From Bacteroidota bacterium (GTDB taxonomy: Bacteria > Bacteroidota > Bacteroidia > Cytophagales > UBA9547), in NCBI GenBank assembly GCA_004293915.1, contig RDZG01000058.1, positions 56,799 to 120,798 on the forward strand: DNA of 64,000 nt. Reading direction: 5' to 3'. This document shows positions 1 to 10,493 of the stretch, piece after piece. The notes under the pieces were generated by a model. It was not told the origin of the DNA, made no database searches, and saw only the letters and a program-made list of their open reading frames with translations. Both the position numbers and the translations under genes were made by a program. The stretch's first letter is position 1. Every line of letters starts with the position of its first letter.

Positions 1-1
1 T

Positions 2-577
2 ATTCCACCTCCCGTAAATGCTTCACAATATTATATTTCTGAAAAGCCAAAAGAATATTATTTTATTGTTTCAAGATTAGAGTTTTATAAAAAAGTAGAT
101 ATAGTAGTTAATGTATTTAATAAATTAGGAAAAAATTTAATTGTAGTTGGAAAAGGCACGCAAGAAGAATATTTAAAATCAATAGCAAAATCTAATATAA
201 CTTTCAAAAAAGGACTTTCTGGAGCCGAATTAGCTGATTTATACGCTAATTGCAAAGGTTTTTTGATGCCACAACACGAAGATTATGGCATAACTCCACT
301 CGAAGCAAATGCTTCGGGCAGGCCCGTAATTGCTTATGCCAAAGGCGGAGTTTTGGAAACTATGATTCCATATACTAATAACGAAAACGAATGCACAGCT
401 TTGTTTTTTGAGCATCAAACCGAAGAAAGTTTGACAGAAGCCATTTTGAAATTTGAAACCTTGAAATTTAATTCCCAATTCATTAGAAACCATGCAGAAA
501 AATTTGACGAACCTATTTTTGTTGAAAAAATAAAAAACTTTGTGTTAGAAAAAGCCAATGAAAAAGGGTTGAAGTAA
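2..577 (+). CDS. Glycosyltransferase family 4/group 1, C-terminal part (5' end outside window)
   Basis: Frame open from base 2: IPPPVNASQYY..FIVSRLEFYKKVDIVVNVFNKL..LSGAELADLYANCKGFLMPQHEDYGITPLEANASGRPVIAYAKGG, a typical GT4 C-terminal motif. Confidence 0.85.
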   Translation: MPPPVNASQYYISEKPKEYYFIVSRLEFYKKVDIVVNVFNKLGKNLIVVGKGTQEEYLKSIAKSNITFKKGLSGAELADLYANCKGFLMPQHEDYGITPLEANASGRPVIAYAKGGVLETMIPYTNNENECTALFFEHQTEESLTEAILKFETLKFNSQFIRNHAEKFDEPIFVEKIKNFVLEKANEKGLK

Positions 578-595
578 AGTAAAATTTCAAATTTA

Positions 596-1507
596 CTAAA
601 CCCGCAATCCACCTGAATGTATAGCTAAAATCGATGTATTTGGCTTAAAGTAACCTTTTTTTATCAAATCAAAAATCCCAAAAAACATTTTTCCTGTATA
701 TACAAACTCGATTGGCATTTGAAATTGAAGTTCAAAATCCGAAATAAATTTTTTCAACTCACTTGTGTATTTTGCATATCCTCCGAAATGGTAATCAGTG
801 TTTATTTCCCAATTTGTATATTTTTTTGCATTTGATTGTGATATCAAATTAGCCACATCATATTTTAAAAAATCGCCTTTTAGGCTAGAAAACCCAATTA
901 TATTCGACAGATTTTGAGATGCTTGTATGATTCCTGCCATTGTTCCACCTGTACCTACACACGCACAGATGAAATCAAATTTTTTAAAATCTCGTTGGTC
1001 TATAATTTCTTCACATCCTTTTATTGCCAAATCGTTTGTGCCTCCTTCGGGTAAAATTAGTATGGATTCAGGTATATAATTTTCAATAATTTTGCTTAAA
1101 ATAGTATAGTTTTTTTCTTGTGTAAGTATTTTATACGTGGTTCTATCAACAAAAATAAGCTTCATTCCGCATGTGTTTTGTGCAAAATCTAATGTAAAAT
1201 TTAGTTCTTTAATTTCTTCCCCACGAATAATTCCAATCGTATTAAATCCAAAAACTTTCCCTGCCGCAGCTGTAGCATAAATATGGTTCGAAAATGCCCC
1301 TCCAAAGGTTAAAAGCGTTTTTTTATTTGTTTTTTTTGCAAAATCTAAATTGTATTTGAGTTTTCGCCATTTGTTTCCTGCAATTTGAGGATGAATCAAA
1401 TAATCTGCTTTTACGAAAAGTTTAATGTTATGGTTATTCAAAAAATCGGATTTTAGAGCTACAATTTGAGCTAAATTCTCATTGGGGTATGTAAAATCTA
1501 AATTCAA
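596..1507 (-). CDS. PLP-dependent 1-aminocyclopropane-1-carboxylate deaminase/D-cysteine desulfhydrase family protein
   Basis: IHPQIAGNKWRKLKYNL..TFGGAFSNHIYATAAAG.. and CVGTGGTMAGI typical of the family. Confidence 0.85.
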   Translation of the reverse strand: MNLDFTYPNENLAQIVALKSDFLNNHNIKLFVKADYLIHPQIAGNKWRKLKYNLDFAKKTNKKTLLTFGGAFSNHIYATAAAGKVFGFNTIGIIRGEEIKELNFTLDFAQNTCGMKLIFVDRTTYKILTQEKNYTILSKIIENYIPESILILPEGGTNDLAIKGCEEIIDQRDFKKFDFICACVGTGGTMAGIIQASQNLSNIIGFSSLKGDFLKYDVANLISQSNAKKYTNWEINTDYHFGGYAKYTSELKKFISDFELQFQMPIEFVYTGKMFFGIFDLIKKGYFKPNTSILAIHSGGLRV

Positions 1508-1510
1508 AAT

Positions 1511-2089
1511 TTAAAAGAAAAATCCAGTTCTAATCACAAACGGACCGTAGATACTATTTGGGTTTCTGTTATTAAAATTGTATAAAACAGTAACCATCAT
1601 GCCTCCTCTATTTCCAAATCGAACCAAATATCCACCTCCAAGCATAGGTAAAGTTGTCCAAATACGTTCTTCGTAACCAGATCTAAATTGTGCTGTATTT
1701 AGAAACGAAACTTCGCCAGTGGCAAAAAAATCTTCTGTAATCATAAAGCGTGCAAAAGGAGCCAATCCATAAACCGAATAGCCAGGAATAAATCGCTGTT
1801 TGGCATAAATATAGGTAAAGATTCCCCCAAGCGAAAATCTTTCTGTGATTTTATAGCCTACCAAAGGCGATATTTGAATTGCGGTAATTGTACCAAATTG
1901 CAAGCCAATATTTCCGCCAAAATATAATTTATCCCAAACATTATTTTCTTCCATGGGTGGTTTTGGCTGTTCTTTTTTGGGTTGCTCAGCAACTTGTTTT
2001 GCTTTTTCTGGGTCGTAATATTGTGCAAAAACATTGTTAGCATTTAGCGTAATAAAAATTATAATCAGGAAGTAAATTCGTGCAAACAT
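1511..2089 (-). CDS. Outer-membrane beta-barrel-like hypothetical protein
   Basis: Signal peptide, then alternating hydrophobic/aromatic strands ending in GFFF. Confidence 0.55.
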   Translation of the reverse strand: MFARIYFLIIIFITLNANNVFAQYYDPEKAKQVAEQPKKEQPKPPMEENNVWDKLYFGGNIGLQFGTITAIQISPLVGYKITERFSLGGIFTYIYAKQRFIPGYSVYGLAPFARFMITEDFFATGEVSFLNTAQFRSGYEERIWTTLPMLGGGYLVRFGNRGGMMVTVLYNFNNRNPNSIYGPFVIRTGFFF

Positions 2090-2132
2090 GATTCTAATTT
2101 AGTGAAATTTATCTAATTATTAGTTTACTTTT

Positions 2133-3836
2133 CTAAAATTTTCTTTTTCTATTTGCTAAATAGGTTTCTACATCGGCTAACGTTTTTGAATTAAAGTTCA
2201 TTTCTGCCGTAAGTCCGCCTTTTCTACCTACACAAACGCCAAAATGTACATCTTTTAATCCAACTAATTCGTGTGCATCAGGGTTTACACTCAACATTAC
2301 ACCTTTTTCTAATGCATAATGAATATACCTCCAATCCAAATCCAATCGCCAAGGATTTGCATTTATTTCTATTATGACTTTATTTGCAGCACAAGCATCT
2401 ATAATTTTTTGATAATCAATAGGATAGCCTTGTCTTCGGAGCAAAAGCCTGCCTGTTGGATGTCCCAAAAAAGTAGTAAATGGATTTTCGATTGCTTTAA
2501 TTAATCGCTCGGTTGCTTTTTGGATATCCATTTTTAAATTCGAATGTATAGAAGCGACTATAAAATCAAACGTTTTTAAAATTTCGTTTGGATAATCAAG
2601 TGAACCATCGCCTAAAATATCAGATTCAATGCCTTTAAAAATCTTGAAATTTGGACCTATTTTGTCGTTTAATTCATCTATTTCGGCATGTTGTTTCAAA
2701 ATTGCATCTGGTTTTAATCCTCCTGCATAGTTTGCAGTTTGCGAATGGTCCGAAATTCCGAAATAGCTGTATCCCAACTCCCTACAATAACTTACCATTT
2801 CTTCTATTGTATTTTCGCCATCGCTGTATTTGCTATGATTATGAAAACTTCCTTTTATGTCTGAATCACAAATTAGTTTTGGTAATTTATTGTTTTTTGC
2901 AGCCTCAATTTCAAAATATCCTTCACGCAATTCGGGTTCTATAAAAGGCAAATTTTGTGAAATAAAAAATTCGTTTTCTGATGAAAACGAATTTGATTTT
3001 AAAACTTTACTAACCGTTTCTTTTTCTGTAATCAACTGACTTAGATGCAATTGCGATGCAGTTTTTAAATACATTTCAGAGCCATAATTTGATTTTTTAG
3101 CTGTTCTAATTTCAATATTTAGTTCAGAACTTTTATAATTTCCTCGCCAAATGTATGGACTTGAATGAGCTAAATTTTGAACAAAATCAGGTTCTATATT
3201 TAATTTTTTAAATTCAAAAGCCGTGTTTTCTGCCTCAACCAAAAATTCTATTTTATCAACAATTTCGGATTTTCTACGCATGTCGCCAATCAAATCTACC
3301 TGAAATGGAGCAAAAATTGATTTTAATTTTTGTTCTAATGCTATTGCAAAGTCTTCAAAATCAGCATAATAATATTTTCCTTTTGATTTTTCTTGAAACA
3401 ATAAATACTCATATACTTCTTCTTGGAGCTTTTCGCCAATTCCTTTTATTTGAGCTAAAATATTTTGTTCACAAGCTGTTTTTAAGGCTTCAATCGTTTC
3501 TATTTGGTGCGTTTTCCAAATTGTTTGTACTTTTTTGGGACCTAAGCCAGTTATAGAAAGCATTTTTACTACTTCAATAGGTGTTTTCTCTAGTAAAACT
3601 TGTAAATCCCCAAACGTGTTTTTAGTTGAAATTTCAATAATTTTTGATGCAATACTTTTCCCTATTCCGTGTAAATTTACTAATTCATTTTCGCTCAATC
3701 CAGCAATTGGAACACCTATTTTACCAATAAAATACGATGAATTTGCATAAGATTTTACTTTGAAAATATTTTCATCGTGTAATTCTAATAATTTGCCGAA
3801 AAATTTTAGTAAATTGGCTATCTCTTTATTGCTCAT
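2133..3836 (-). CDS. polX: DNA polymerase/3'-5' exonuclease PolX-like (HhH + Pol X + PHP domains)
   Basis: HhH motifs (LHGIGKSIASKI, ITGLGPKKVQTIW) and C-terminal PHP motifs (FHNHSKYSDGENTIEEM, GISDHSQTA). Confidence 0.9.
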   Translation of the reverse strand: MSNKEIANLLKFFGKLLELHDENIFKVKSYANSSYFIGKIGVPIAGLSENELVNLHGIGKSIASKIIEISTKNTFGDLQVLLEKTPIEVVKMLSITGLGPKKVQTIWKTHQIETIEALKTACEQNILAQIKGIGEKLQEEVYEYLLFQEKSKGKYYYADFEDFAIALEQKLKSIFAPFQVDLIGDMRRKSEIVDKIEFLVEAENTAFEFKKLNIEPDFVQNLAHSSPYIWRGNYKSSELNIEIRTAKKSNYGSEMYLKTASQLHLSQLITEKETVSKVLKSNSFSSENEFFISQNLPFIEPELREGYFEIEAAKNNKLPKLICDSDIKGSFHNHSKYSDGENTIEEMVSYCRELGYSYFGISDHSQTANYAGGLKPDAILKQHAEIDELNDKIGPNFKIFKGIESDILGDGSLDYPNEILKTFDFIVASIHSNLKMDIQKATERLIKAIENPFTTFLGHPTGRLLLRRQGYPIDYQKIIDACAANKVIIEINANPWRLDLDWRYIHYALEKGVMLSVNPDAHELVGLKDVHFGVCVGRKGGLTAEMNFNSKTLADVETYLANRKRKF

Positions 3837-3881
3837 TAGCGTATATGTTATAATTATGCAAATAAATTACATTATTGCAAA

Positions 3882-4352
3882 ATGAAAGCTTTTTTTGTTT
3901 CGTTATTGTTATTTTTTTTATTTAATGGATGCAAAACAAGGCGATTAGTGGTTTCGGATGTAGAAGGACCAAGAATTGAATTGAAATTTAATTCTAAAAC
4001 ACCAGAAGAGCTTTTTGGAGTTTGGATGAATGCCTACGAAGAAGAAAAACTAAATGGAGAAAGTGTATATCGTCCACAAACGTATGATTTTCAGCTTTCA
4101 CGTGGTCGTTCGGGCATGGAATTTTTGCCTAATGGTACTTTTTATGAAATATATCCTGGACCAACTGATGCCTATGCGAAAATCGAAGGAAACTGGATTT
4201 ATTCTGCCAAAACAAGGAGTATTGATATTACGTTTCCAGAGAAAAATACAGTTACTTCTTCAACTAAAATCCAAGTAAATCCAAAACCTTATACCTTACT
4301 TTTGCTTTCTATTTCCAAAGAAGTTTTAAAAATCAAAAAACTTGATGATTGA
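3882..4352 (+). CDS. Hypothetical lipoprotein
   Basis: MKAFFVSLLLFFLFNGCKTRR lipobox; no clear family. Confidence 0.55.
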   Translation: MKAFFVSLLLFFLFNGCKTRRLVVSDVEGPRIELKFNSKTPEELFGVWMNAYEEEKLNGESVYRPQTYDFQLSRGRSGMEFLPNGTFYEIYPGPTDAYAKIEGNWIYSAKTRSIDITFPEKNTVTSSTKIQVNPKPYTLLLLSISKEVLKIKKLDD

Positions 4353-4414
4353 TTTTTTGCAATTAATAGTACCTATTTGTCGATATTTCAAAACGCATTA
4401 AAGCACAATAAAAT

Positions 4415-4445
4415 AAAAAAGTCTTGTAGAAACTACAAGACCTTT
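4415..4445. terminator. Intrinsic bidirectional terminator
   Basis: GTCTTGTAG-aaa-CTACAAGAC stem flanked by A and T runs between convergent genes. Confidence 0.75.
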
Positions 4446-4479
4446 AAAATAATCAAACTAAAACACAACTAAACTTTTC

Positions 4480-4983
4480 TCAATTATACATTGAGAGCAT
4501 ATCTTTAAGCTCTTTGCGAGCAATATGAATTCTATTTTTTACTGTTCCAATTGGAATCGCTAATTTTGAAGCAATTTCGCAATACTTAAAGCCTCTGTAA
4601 TACATCATAAACGGTGCTTTTACATCTTCGTCTAAGATTCCAATGGCTTTATTTATATCTTCCAGTGCAAAGTTAATATTTGCTTGGTTAATTGCAACAT
4701 ATTTTGTAGAATTTATATAATGTAAATTTTCAGTACTATCAATAAAGGTATTTCTTTTAACCAATTTTTGATAATTCGTAATGAAAGTATTTTTCATTAT
4801 GGTATACATCCAAGCCTTAAGATTAGTTCCATCTTCGAACTTATCTTTATTCATAAAGGCTTTTATCATAGTATCTTGCAATAAATCTTTTGATTCATCA
4901 AGATCTTTAGTTAAACGCATCGCAAACGGCTTCAAAGCTTTTGCTATCGTAGTTAGATTGGCGTTGAATTCGTTTTGGGTCAT
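4480..4983 (-). CDS. ECF-type RNA polymerase sigma factor (start likely MTQNEFNAN)
   Basis: DESKDLLQDTMIKAFMNKDKFEDGTNLKAWMYTIMKNTFIT (sigma2) and FKYCEIASKLAIPIGTVKNRIHIARKEL (sigma4). Confidence 0.92.
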   Translation of the reverse strand: MTQNEFNANLTTIAKALKPFAMRLTKDLDESKDLLQDTMIKAFMNKDKFEDGTNLKAWMYTIMKNTFITNYQKLVKRNTFIDSTENLHYINSTKYVAINQANINFALEDINKAIGILDEDVKAPFMMYYRGFKYCEIASKLAIPIGTVKNRIHIARKELKDMLSMYN

Positions 4984-5153
4984 AATTTTGTTTAATTTTA
5001 ATGTAACAAAGTTAAACAAAAATTATTTCAAAACAAATTTTTGTTTATTTATTTCAACAAAAAGTTAAACAAAAATTTGATTGTATTTATAAATTACTGA
5101 ATATTAATATGTTATTAGATTTATAAAAATATAGAATTGATGTATTTTTTATT

Positions 5154-6503
5154 TTAAAGTCCTTTTAGAACATTGCAATCCTTAAATTCTGGATCGATTT
5201 CAATAAAAACTTCGCCTTTGGTGCGATTAAACCAACTGTTGATGAGCTTGTTTTTTTTCTCTTGTATAGTTGCAAATTGTATGCGTTGGTAATCATCTTT
5301 TAGTGTGGCTTGATGTGGCAACGAAATAGATTTTAAATAAACGATACGAAATGCTTCTTTTCCATCATCGGTACGATACGGAATTGGCTCTGTTATCGAA
5401 CCAATTTTCATGGTATCGAGCCTAAAATATAGTGCTGGGTCAATTTTTTCGGCAATTAATTTTGTACTTCCAGTTTCTGAATCAGTAATCATTCCACCAG
5501 CTTCTTTGGTCATTTTATCATCAGAATACTCTTTTGCAGCTTTTTCAAATTTTATACTATCTCTTATTATTTTTGTTCTAATCGAATCTAATGATTTTAT
5601 AATTGACTCATTATCAGTTGATGACGATGTTGGTTTTAACAAAATATGACGTGAGTTATATTGATTACCTCTTCTTTCGATAAGCTGTACAATATGAAAA
5701 CCAAATTGGCTTTCAAAAACGGGTGAAGTTTCGCCTGACTTTAATTTTAAAGCTGCAGCTTCATATTCTGGCACTAATTCGCCTAATTTAAAAAAACCTA
5801 AATTGCCATTATCACGAGCCGAAAGTGGATCTTGAGAAAACTCTTTTGCCAAAACACCAAAATCTTCATTTTCTTCAACTATTTTTTTGCGAATATCATT
5901 CAATTTTTCCCTTGTCAATATTTTTTGATCTTTGCTCACTTTTGGATAAATTACAATATGTCCAACTTCCATTTCTTTTGAAAAAAACGGTAAACTATCT
6001 TTTGGAATTGAATTGTAAAATTTGCGAACTTCAGAAGGAGTAACTTTTACTTTTGCTGTGATATTATCTTGCATTTTTTGCGAAAGAAGTTGGTCTTTCA
6101 CTTGTTTGCGAAGCTCTTCTTTTAGTTTTTTGACAGATTTACCAAATTGTGCTTCGAGTTTTTCTTTTGATCCAATTTGAGCAATAAAATATTCCATTCT
6201 GCGGTCTAATTGGGCTTCGACTTGGCGTTCGTCCACATTTACCGAATCTATATCGGCTTTAGCAAGTAGTAATTTGTTTGTTAATAATTGCTCCAAAACA
6301 GCACAATTTGTTACCTCTGCTTTAAACTCTTGATTAGAGTTAATTGCCTGAATATAAGATAGTTCAAACTCTGATTTTAACAAAATTTGATTATCAACTT
6401 TTGCTATAATTTTGTCTAAAACAACTCCTTTTGGAATTTGTGCTAAAACTGAATTTAACCCGCAAAAAGCAAAAAATATAAATGAAAAAGAAAATCGAAA
6501 CAT
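5154..6503 (-). CDS. SurA-like periplasmic peptidylprolyl isomerase (two rotamase domains)
   Basis: SurA_N-like start (LDKIIAKVDNQILLKSEFEL) and parvulin motifs EDFGVLAKEFSQDPLSARDNGNLGFF. Confidence 0.9.
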   Translation of the reverse strand: MFRFSFSFIFFAFCGLNSVLAQIPKGVVLDKIIAKVDNQILLKSEFELSYIQAINSNQEFKAEVTNCAVLEQLLTNKLLLAKADIDSVNVDERQVEAQLDRRMEYFIAQIGSKEKLEAQFGKSVKKLKEELRKQVKDQLLSQKMQDNITAKVKVTPSEVRKFYNSIPKDSLPFFSKEMEVGHIVIYPKVSKDQKILTREKLNDIRKKIVEENEDFGVLAKEFSQDPLSARDNGNLGFFKLGELVPEYEAAALKLKSGETSPVFESQFGFHIVQLIERRGNQYNSRHILLKPTSSSTDNESIIKSLDSIRTKIIRDSIKFEKAAKEYSDDKMTKEAGGMITDSETGSTKLIAEKIDPALYFRLDTMKIGSITEPIPYRTDDGKEAFRIVYLKSISLPHQATLKDDYQRIQFATIQEKKNKLINSWFNRTKGEVFIEIDPEFKDCNVLKGL

Positions 6504-6536
6504 GAATGAAAATACTAAATGTGGTGCAAATATAGG

Positions 6537-7466
6537 TTATTTTAATTTCTCGTATTTATCTAAATTTGTAGGATCCATAACACGAAGCAATTCGTAAATA
6601 CGAGCTTTTTCTATCGAAGAAGCTTCTTGAAAAATAGAAACAAGTTCGGTTTCTTTGGTATTGAAATAGGTTCGGAGCAAAGTAGAACTTGGTCTAACAT
6701 CGTTACACTTTTTAAGTAAGCTTATGGCATCCAGCATTTTAGCTCTACTTTCTTCAGCTTTTCCATCTTTTGCATTTTTTTGCATGGTATCAAATCCAAG
6801 TCTATGGTAAAGATAAGTTGCTTCTCTGAAATCTTTAAATTGAGGACTATTTAAGTTTTCGAAAAACCAATACCTGCTGTTTTGTCCAGAATTTGTTTCC
6901 CATGCACCATCGCCTTTTTGTTGGGCATTGTTGAGTGTTTGTAAGGCTTTGTCTAAATAAATATTTCCACCAAGTTTGCTAAACGAATCATAGTCAAGAG
7001 CCAAAACCACATAGGCATAAAATGCTAAAATTGAGCCTAAATTAGTAATATATGTATTGTCGTTGAATTCTATGGTTTGAAATTGTTGATAATCAATATT
7101 GAAATCTCTATCCAAAAAGTTTAGCATAATAGTTTCATACGAAGTATTAAAAATAGGACGAGAAGATTGAATCTGAACCGAACCTTTGTATTTTCCCAAA
7201 CTTACTTGGTCTGTTAGTTTAACCAAAATATTCATTTTGATTTTTTCTGCCGTACCAAATTTATCAGTAGTCCATTTACGATTATTTACAAATTGTTTGA
7301 TATTTTGTTCCATATCTTCAAAAATCTGTTTTTCAAGATTTTGAATCAAAGTAGCATCTACTTTTACTGTGGCTACAATATCTTGGCTAAAAGCAAATGA
7401 AACACAAAAAACAAATAGTAATGTTGATTTTATAATACACATATAATATAATAGTATACAAAGCAA
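6537..7466 (-). CDS. DUF4835 family protein
   Basis: Signal peptide; NRKWTTDKF..IKMNILVKLTD..SVQIQSSRPIFNTSYETIMLNFLDRDFNI..NLGSILAFYAYVVLALDYDSFSKLGG, recognised as the DUF4835 pattern. Confidence 0.8.
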   Translation of the reverse strand: MLCILLYYMCIIKSTLLFVFCVSFAFSQDIVATVKVDATLIQNLEKQIFEDMEQNIKQFVNNRKWTTDKFGTAEKIKMNILVKLTDQVSLGKYKGSVQIQSSRPIFNTSYETIMLNFLDRDFNIDYQQFQTIEFNDNTYITNLGSILAFYAYVVLALDYDSFSKLGGNIYLDKALQTLNNAQQKGDGAWETNSGQNSRYWFFENLNSPQFKDFREATYLYHRLGFDTMQKNAKDGKAEESRAKMLDAISLLKKCNDVRPSSTLLRTYFNTKETELVSIFQEASSIEKARIYELLRVMDPTNLDKYEKLK

Positions 7467-7556
7467 ACGATAATTCGATTAAGAAATTATGATTTGCAAT
7501 ATTATTTTAAAAAAATCGTTAAACTTGCAGTAAAATTAAAAAATATTAAAATAGAC

Positions 7557-9866
7557 ATGAACAAAATAATTGGGATTTTTAGCCTTGGGATTTTTGTAAC
7601 ATTAGGCTGTACATCTAACAAACCCTCAAAAACATCTTTAGTAGAGCAAAAAAGCATTTTGCAAATCGGGAATAAATCCATTCCAACAAGCGAATTCAAA
7701 TATGTTTACAACAAAAATAATGCAAATTCGGCAGATGCTTATTCTCAAAAAAGTTTATCAGAATATATGGATTTGTACACCAAATTCAGATTAAAGGTAA
7801 AAGAAGCAGAAGATACTGGATTAGATACGACACAGGCATTCAAATCGGAACTAAATGGCTACAAAAAACAATTAGCTACTCCGTATTTGACTGAAAAAAG
7901 TGTAACAGAAGCCCTTGTGAAACAAGCATTTAGCCGTTCGCAAGAAGAAGTAAAGGCTTCGCATATTTTAATAAAAGTTTCGCCAGAAGCCGAGCCAAAA
8001 GATTCGTTATTAGCTTATAATAGAATAATGGATGTGCGTAAAAAAGCTTTGTCAGGCGAAAGTTTTGAAGCTTTAGCAAAAACTTTTTCTGAAGATCCTT
8101 CTGCACAAATGAATAGCGGAAATTTAGGATATTTTACAGCACTTCAAATGGTTTATCCATTCGAGGATGGTGCATACAACACGGCAGTTGGGCAAGTTTC
8201 GATGCCAGTTCGTACGCGTTTTGGCTATCATATAATAAAAGTGGCAGACAAAAGAAAATCGAAAGGCGAAATAAAAGTTGCACATTTAATGGTTCGTTTT
8301 TCTGCTGGTGGCGATGTTCAAGATAGTTTGGCTGCTGCAAAAAAAGCTACTGAATTATATTCACGAATAGAAAAAGGTGAAGATTGGGGAAAATTAGTAA
8401 ACGAATTTTCTGACGACATGAACTCAAGACCCAAAAATGGCGAATTACCTGCTTTTAGTACTGGAAACATGATTCCAACTTTTGAAGAAGCGGCATTTAA
8501 ACTTGAAAAAATAGGCGACATTTCAAAACCTGTTCAAACAGCTTATGGATTTCATTTGATTAAATTATTAGAGAAAAAAGAACCTTCAACATTTGAACAA
8601 GCAGAAGCAACACTAAAATCAAAAGTATCGAAAGACAGCCGCTCAGATTTGAGTAAAACCTATTTAATCAATCGTTTGAAACGCGAAAATAGATTTGTAG
8701 AAAATACAAAAGGTATGGAAATTGCTAAACTGCAAGCCGATTCGACTCTTGTTTTAGGTGCATTTGAATATAAAACAGATAAAAAAGAAAATACTGAAAC
8801 TATATTTTCGATTTCTGAAAAAAAATATTCGGTGAATGATTTTTTAGCTTATTTGAAAACAAAAGCAAAAAAGAAAAACAATGTGTCGCCAAAACACTAC
8901 ATGTCGTTGTTATATAAAGATTACACAAACGATATGCTTACAAGCTATGAAGAAAATAATTTAGATAGCAAATACGAAGACTATCGTATGCTGGTGAAAG
9001 AATATCGTGACGGCATTTTGCTTTTTCAATTGATGGACAGTAAAGTTTGGACAAAAGCTGTTGAAGACACCGCTGGTTTGAAAAAGTTTTATGAAGAAAA
9101 CAAACAAAATTATCGTTGGGGAAAACGTTGCGATGCCCAAATTTTTAATGCAAAAGATGCTTCGATTATCGAAAAAATAAAACCTAGATTAAATTCATTT
9201 CCTTACGAAGTTACTTTAGAATTTGGCAATAAAATTATTTATACAGATGGCAAATTTTCAATATTACCAGCTGATAAAAAGAAAATTGATGCGATAAAAA
9301 ATATATTGGGAAGAGATAAAAATTATAGAGTTGAAGTTTCGGCAAGTGCAAGTGCCTTGGAAAGTGCAAAAAGCAAAAAATCAATTTCAAAAGCACGTAT
9401 TGATGCATTTTGGGCTTATTTAAAATCGATAGGAGTTGATTCTACTAAAGTTATTTTTAATGATTTAGGTGTTTCAAAATCTACAGATAAAAAAATGAAT
9501 AACGAAGCTAAGTATTTGTCTTTCAGATATGTATCTACTAATATTAAGTCGTTTGAAAAAGAGTTTAATCAAACTGATCCATTGGCGTTGCAAATCAAAG
9601 AAAGTCGTTTCCAAAAAGGTGATGATGCGATTTTAGATGGAATCGAATGGAAAAACGAGTTTACTCAACTGCAAAAAAATGACAGAAACTATTTGATTTT
9701 TATCAAAAATATTTTAGAACCTCAAAACAAAACTTTTGAAGAAGCCAAAGGTCAAGTAATTTCGGATTATCAAACTTATTTGGAAAAACAATGGATCGAA
9801 AGTTTGAGAAAAAAATATCCTGTTGTTGTAAATCAAGCAGAACTAAACGGATTGATTAAAAAATAA
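7557..9866 (+). CDS. Peptidylprolyl isomerase lipoprotein with two parvulin domains
   Basis: MNKIIGIFSLGIFVTLGCTSNK lipobox; KASHILIKVSPEAEPKDSLL..LAKTFSEDPSAQMNSGNLGYF and a second parvulin repeat. Confidence 0.88.
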   Translation: MNKIIGIFSLGIFVTLGCTSNKPSKTSLVEQKSILQIGNKSIPTSEFKYVYNKNNANSADAYSQKSLSEYMDLYTKFRLKVKEAEDTGLDTTQAFKSELNGYKKQLATPYLTEKSVTEALVKQAFSRSQEEVKASHILIKVSPEAEPKDSLLAYNRIMDVRKKALSGESFEALAKTFSEDPSAQMNSGNLGYFTALQMVYPFEDGAYNTAVGQVSMPVRTRFGYHIIKVADKRKSKGEIKVAHLMVRFSAGGDVQDSLAAAKKATELYSRIEKGEDWGKLVNEFSDDMNSRPKNGELPAFSTGNMIPTFEEAAFKLEKIGDISKPVQTAYGFHLIKLLEKKEPSTFEQAEATLKSKVSKDSRSDLSKTYLINRLKRENRFVENTKGMEIAKLQADSTLVLGAFEYKTDKKENTETIFSISEKKYSVNDFLAYLKTKAKKKNNVSPKHYMSLLYKDYTNDMLTSYEENNLDSKYEDYRMLVKEYRDGILLFQLMDSKVWTKAVEDTAGLKKFYEENKQNYRWGKRCDAQIFNAKDASIIEKIKPRLNSFPYEVTLEFGNKIIYTDGKFSILPADKKKIDAIKNILGRDKNYRVEVSASASALESAKSKKSISKARIDAFWAYLKSIGVDSTKVIFNDLGVSKSTDKKMNNEAKYLSFRYVSTNIKSFEKEFNQTDPLALQIKESRFQKGDDAILDGIEWKNEFTQLQKNDRNYLIFIKNILEPQNKTFEEAKGQVISDYQTYLEKQWIESLRKKYPVVVNQAELNGLIKK

Positions 9867-9879
9867 GTTTATACTTTTA

Positions 9880-9917
9880 CTTATGCTGTTTAGGCTCTTT
9901 TGCCTATGCAGCATAAG
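9880..9917. terminator. Nested hairpin between PPIase and DUF6157 genes
   Basis: CTTATGCTG tt TAGGC tctttt GCCTA tg CAGCATAAG; strong stem but no T tract directly after it. Confidence 0.5.
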
Positions 9918-9946
9918 AATTTAATTAAATTTTAGCTGTTTCAGCA

Positions 9947-10369
9947 ATGAAAGTTCATACCACAAATTATACTGATACTTTTATTATTGCAGATGATTGC
10001 GCAGCAACTTCTGGAGAAGTGCCTCCAATAAAAACAGATGCCAAAACTGTTGCTAGTTTGCAGTTTGAGATGGTTAAAAATAATCCATATAAATACACTT
10101 CTGATGATGTATTTTTTCAGGTGTATGCAGAAAGAAATGGTTTGGTTGAAGCCGAATTTAAGGCAGAAAGAGAAAAGTTTTTTTCTAAAGGACAGCCTTG
10201 TTTTCGGACATCACCTCTTACAAAAAGATATGGGTGGGGAGTTCATAGTGATAAAAATGGCAAAATTGCAGTTTATGGTTGCCAAATTGCCGAGTATGCA
10301 GCTTTAGCTAAAAATAAAGATTTGATTTGTGTAAAGGCAATGAAATCGGCTTCGGGCTTGGTGAAGTAG
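9947..10369 (+). CDS. DUF6157 family protein
   Basis: MKVHTTNYTDTFIIADDCAATSGEVPP..FRTSPLTKRYGWGVHSDKNGKIAVYG. Confidence 0.75.
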   Translation: MKVHTTNYTDTFIIADDCAATSGEVPPIKTDAKTVASLQFEMVKNNPYKYTSDDVFFQVYAERNGLVEAEFKAEREKFFSKGQPCFRTSPLTKRYGWGVHSDKNGKIAVYGCQIAEYAALAKNKDLICVKAMKSASGLVK

Positions 10370-10493
10370 CTAATTTCAATGCACAAATATAGCATTTCAT
10401 TGTCATAGAAGTACAAATATAAAACCCCAACTTTTGTAAAACGGCTGTAATGTGCGGTTTTCATTTTCAGTCTTAAAGTAAAGTCAATGCAAT

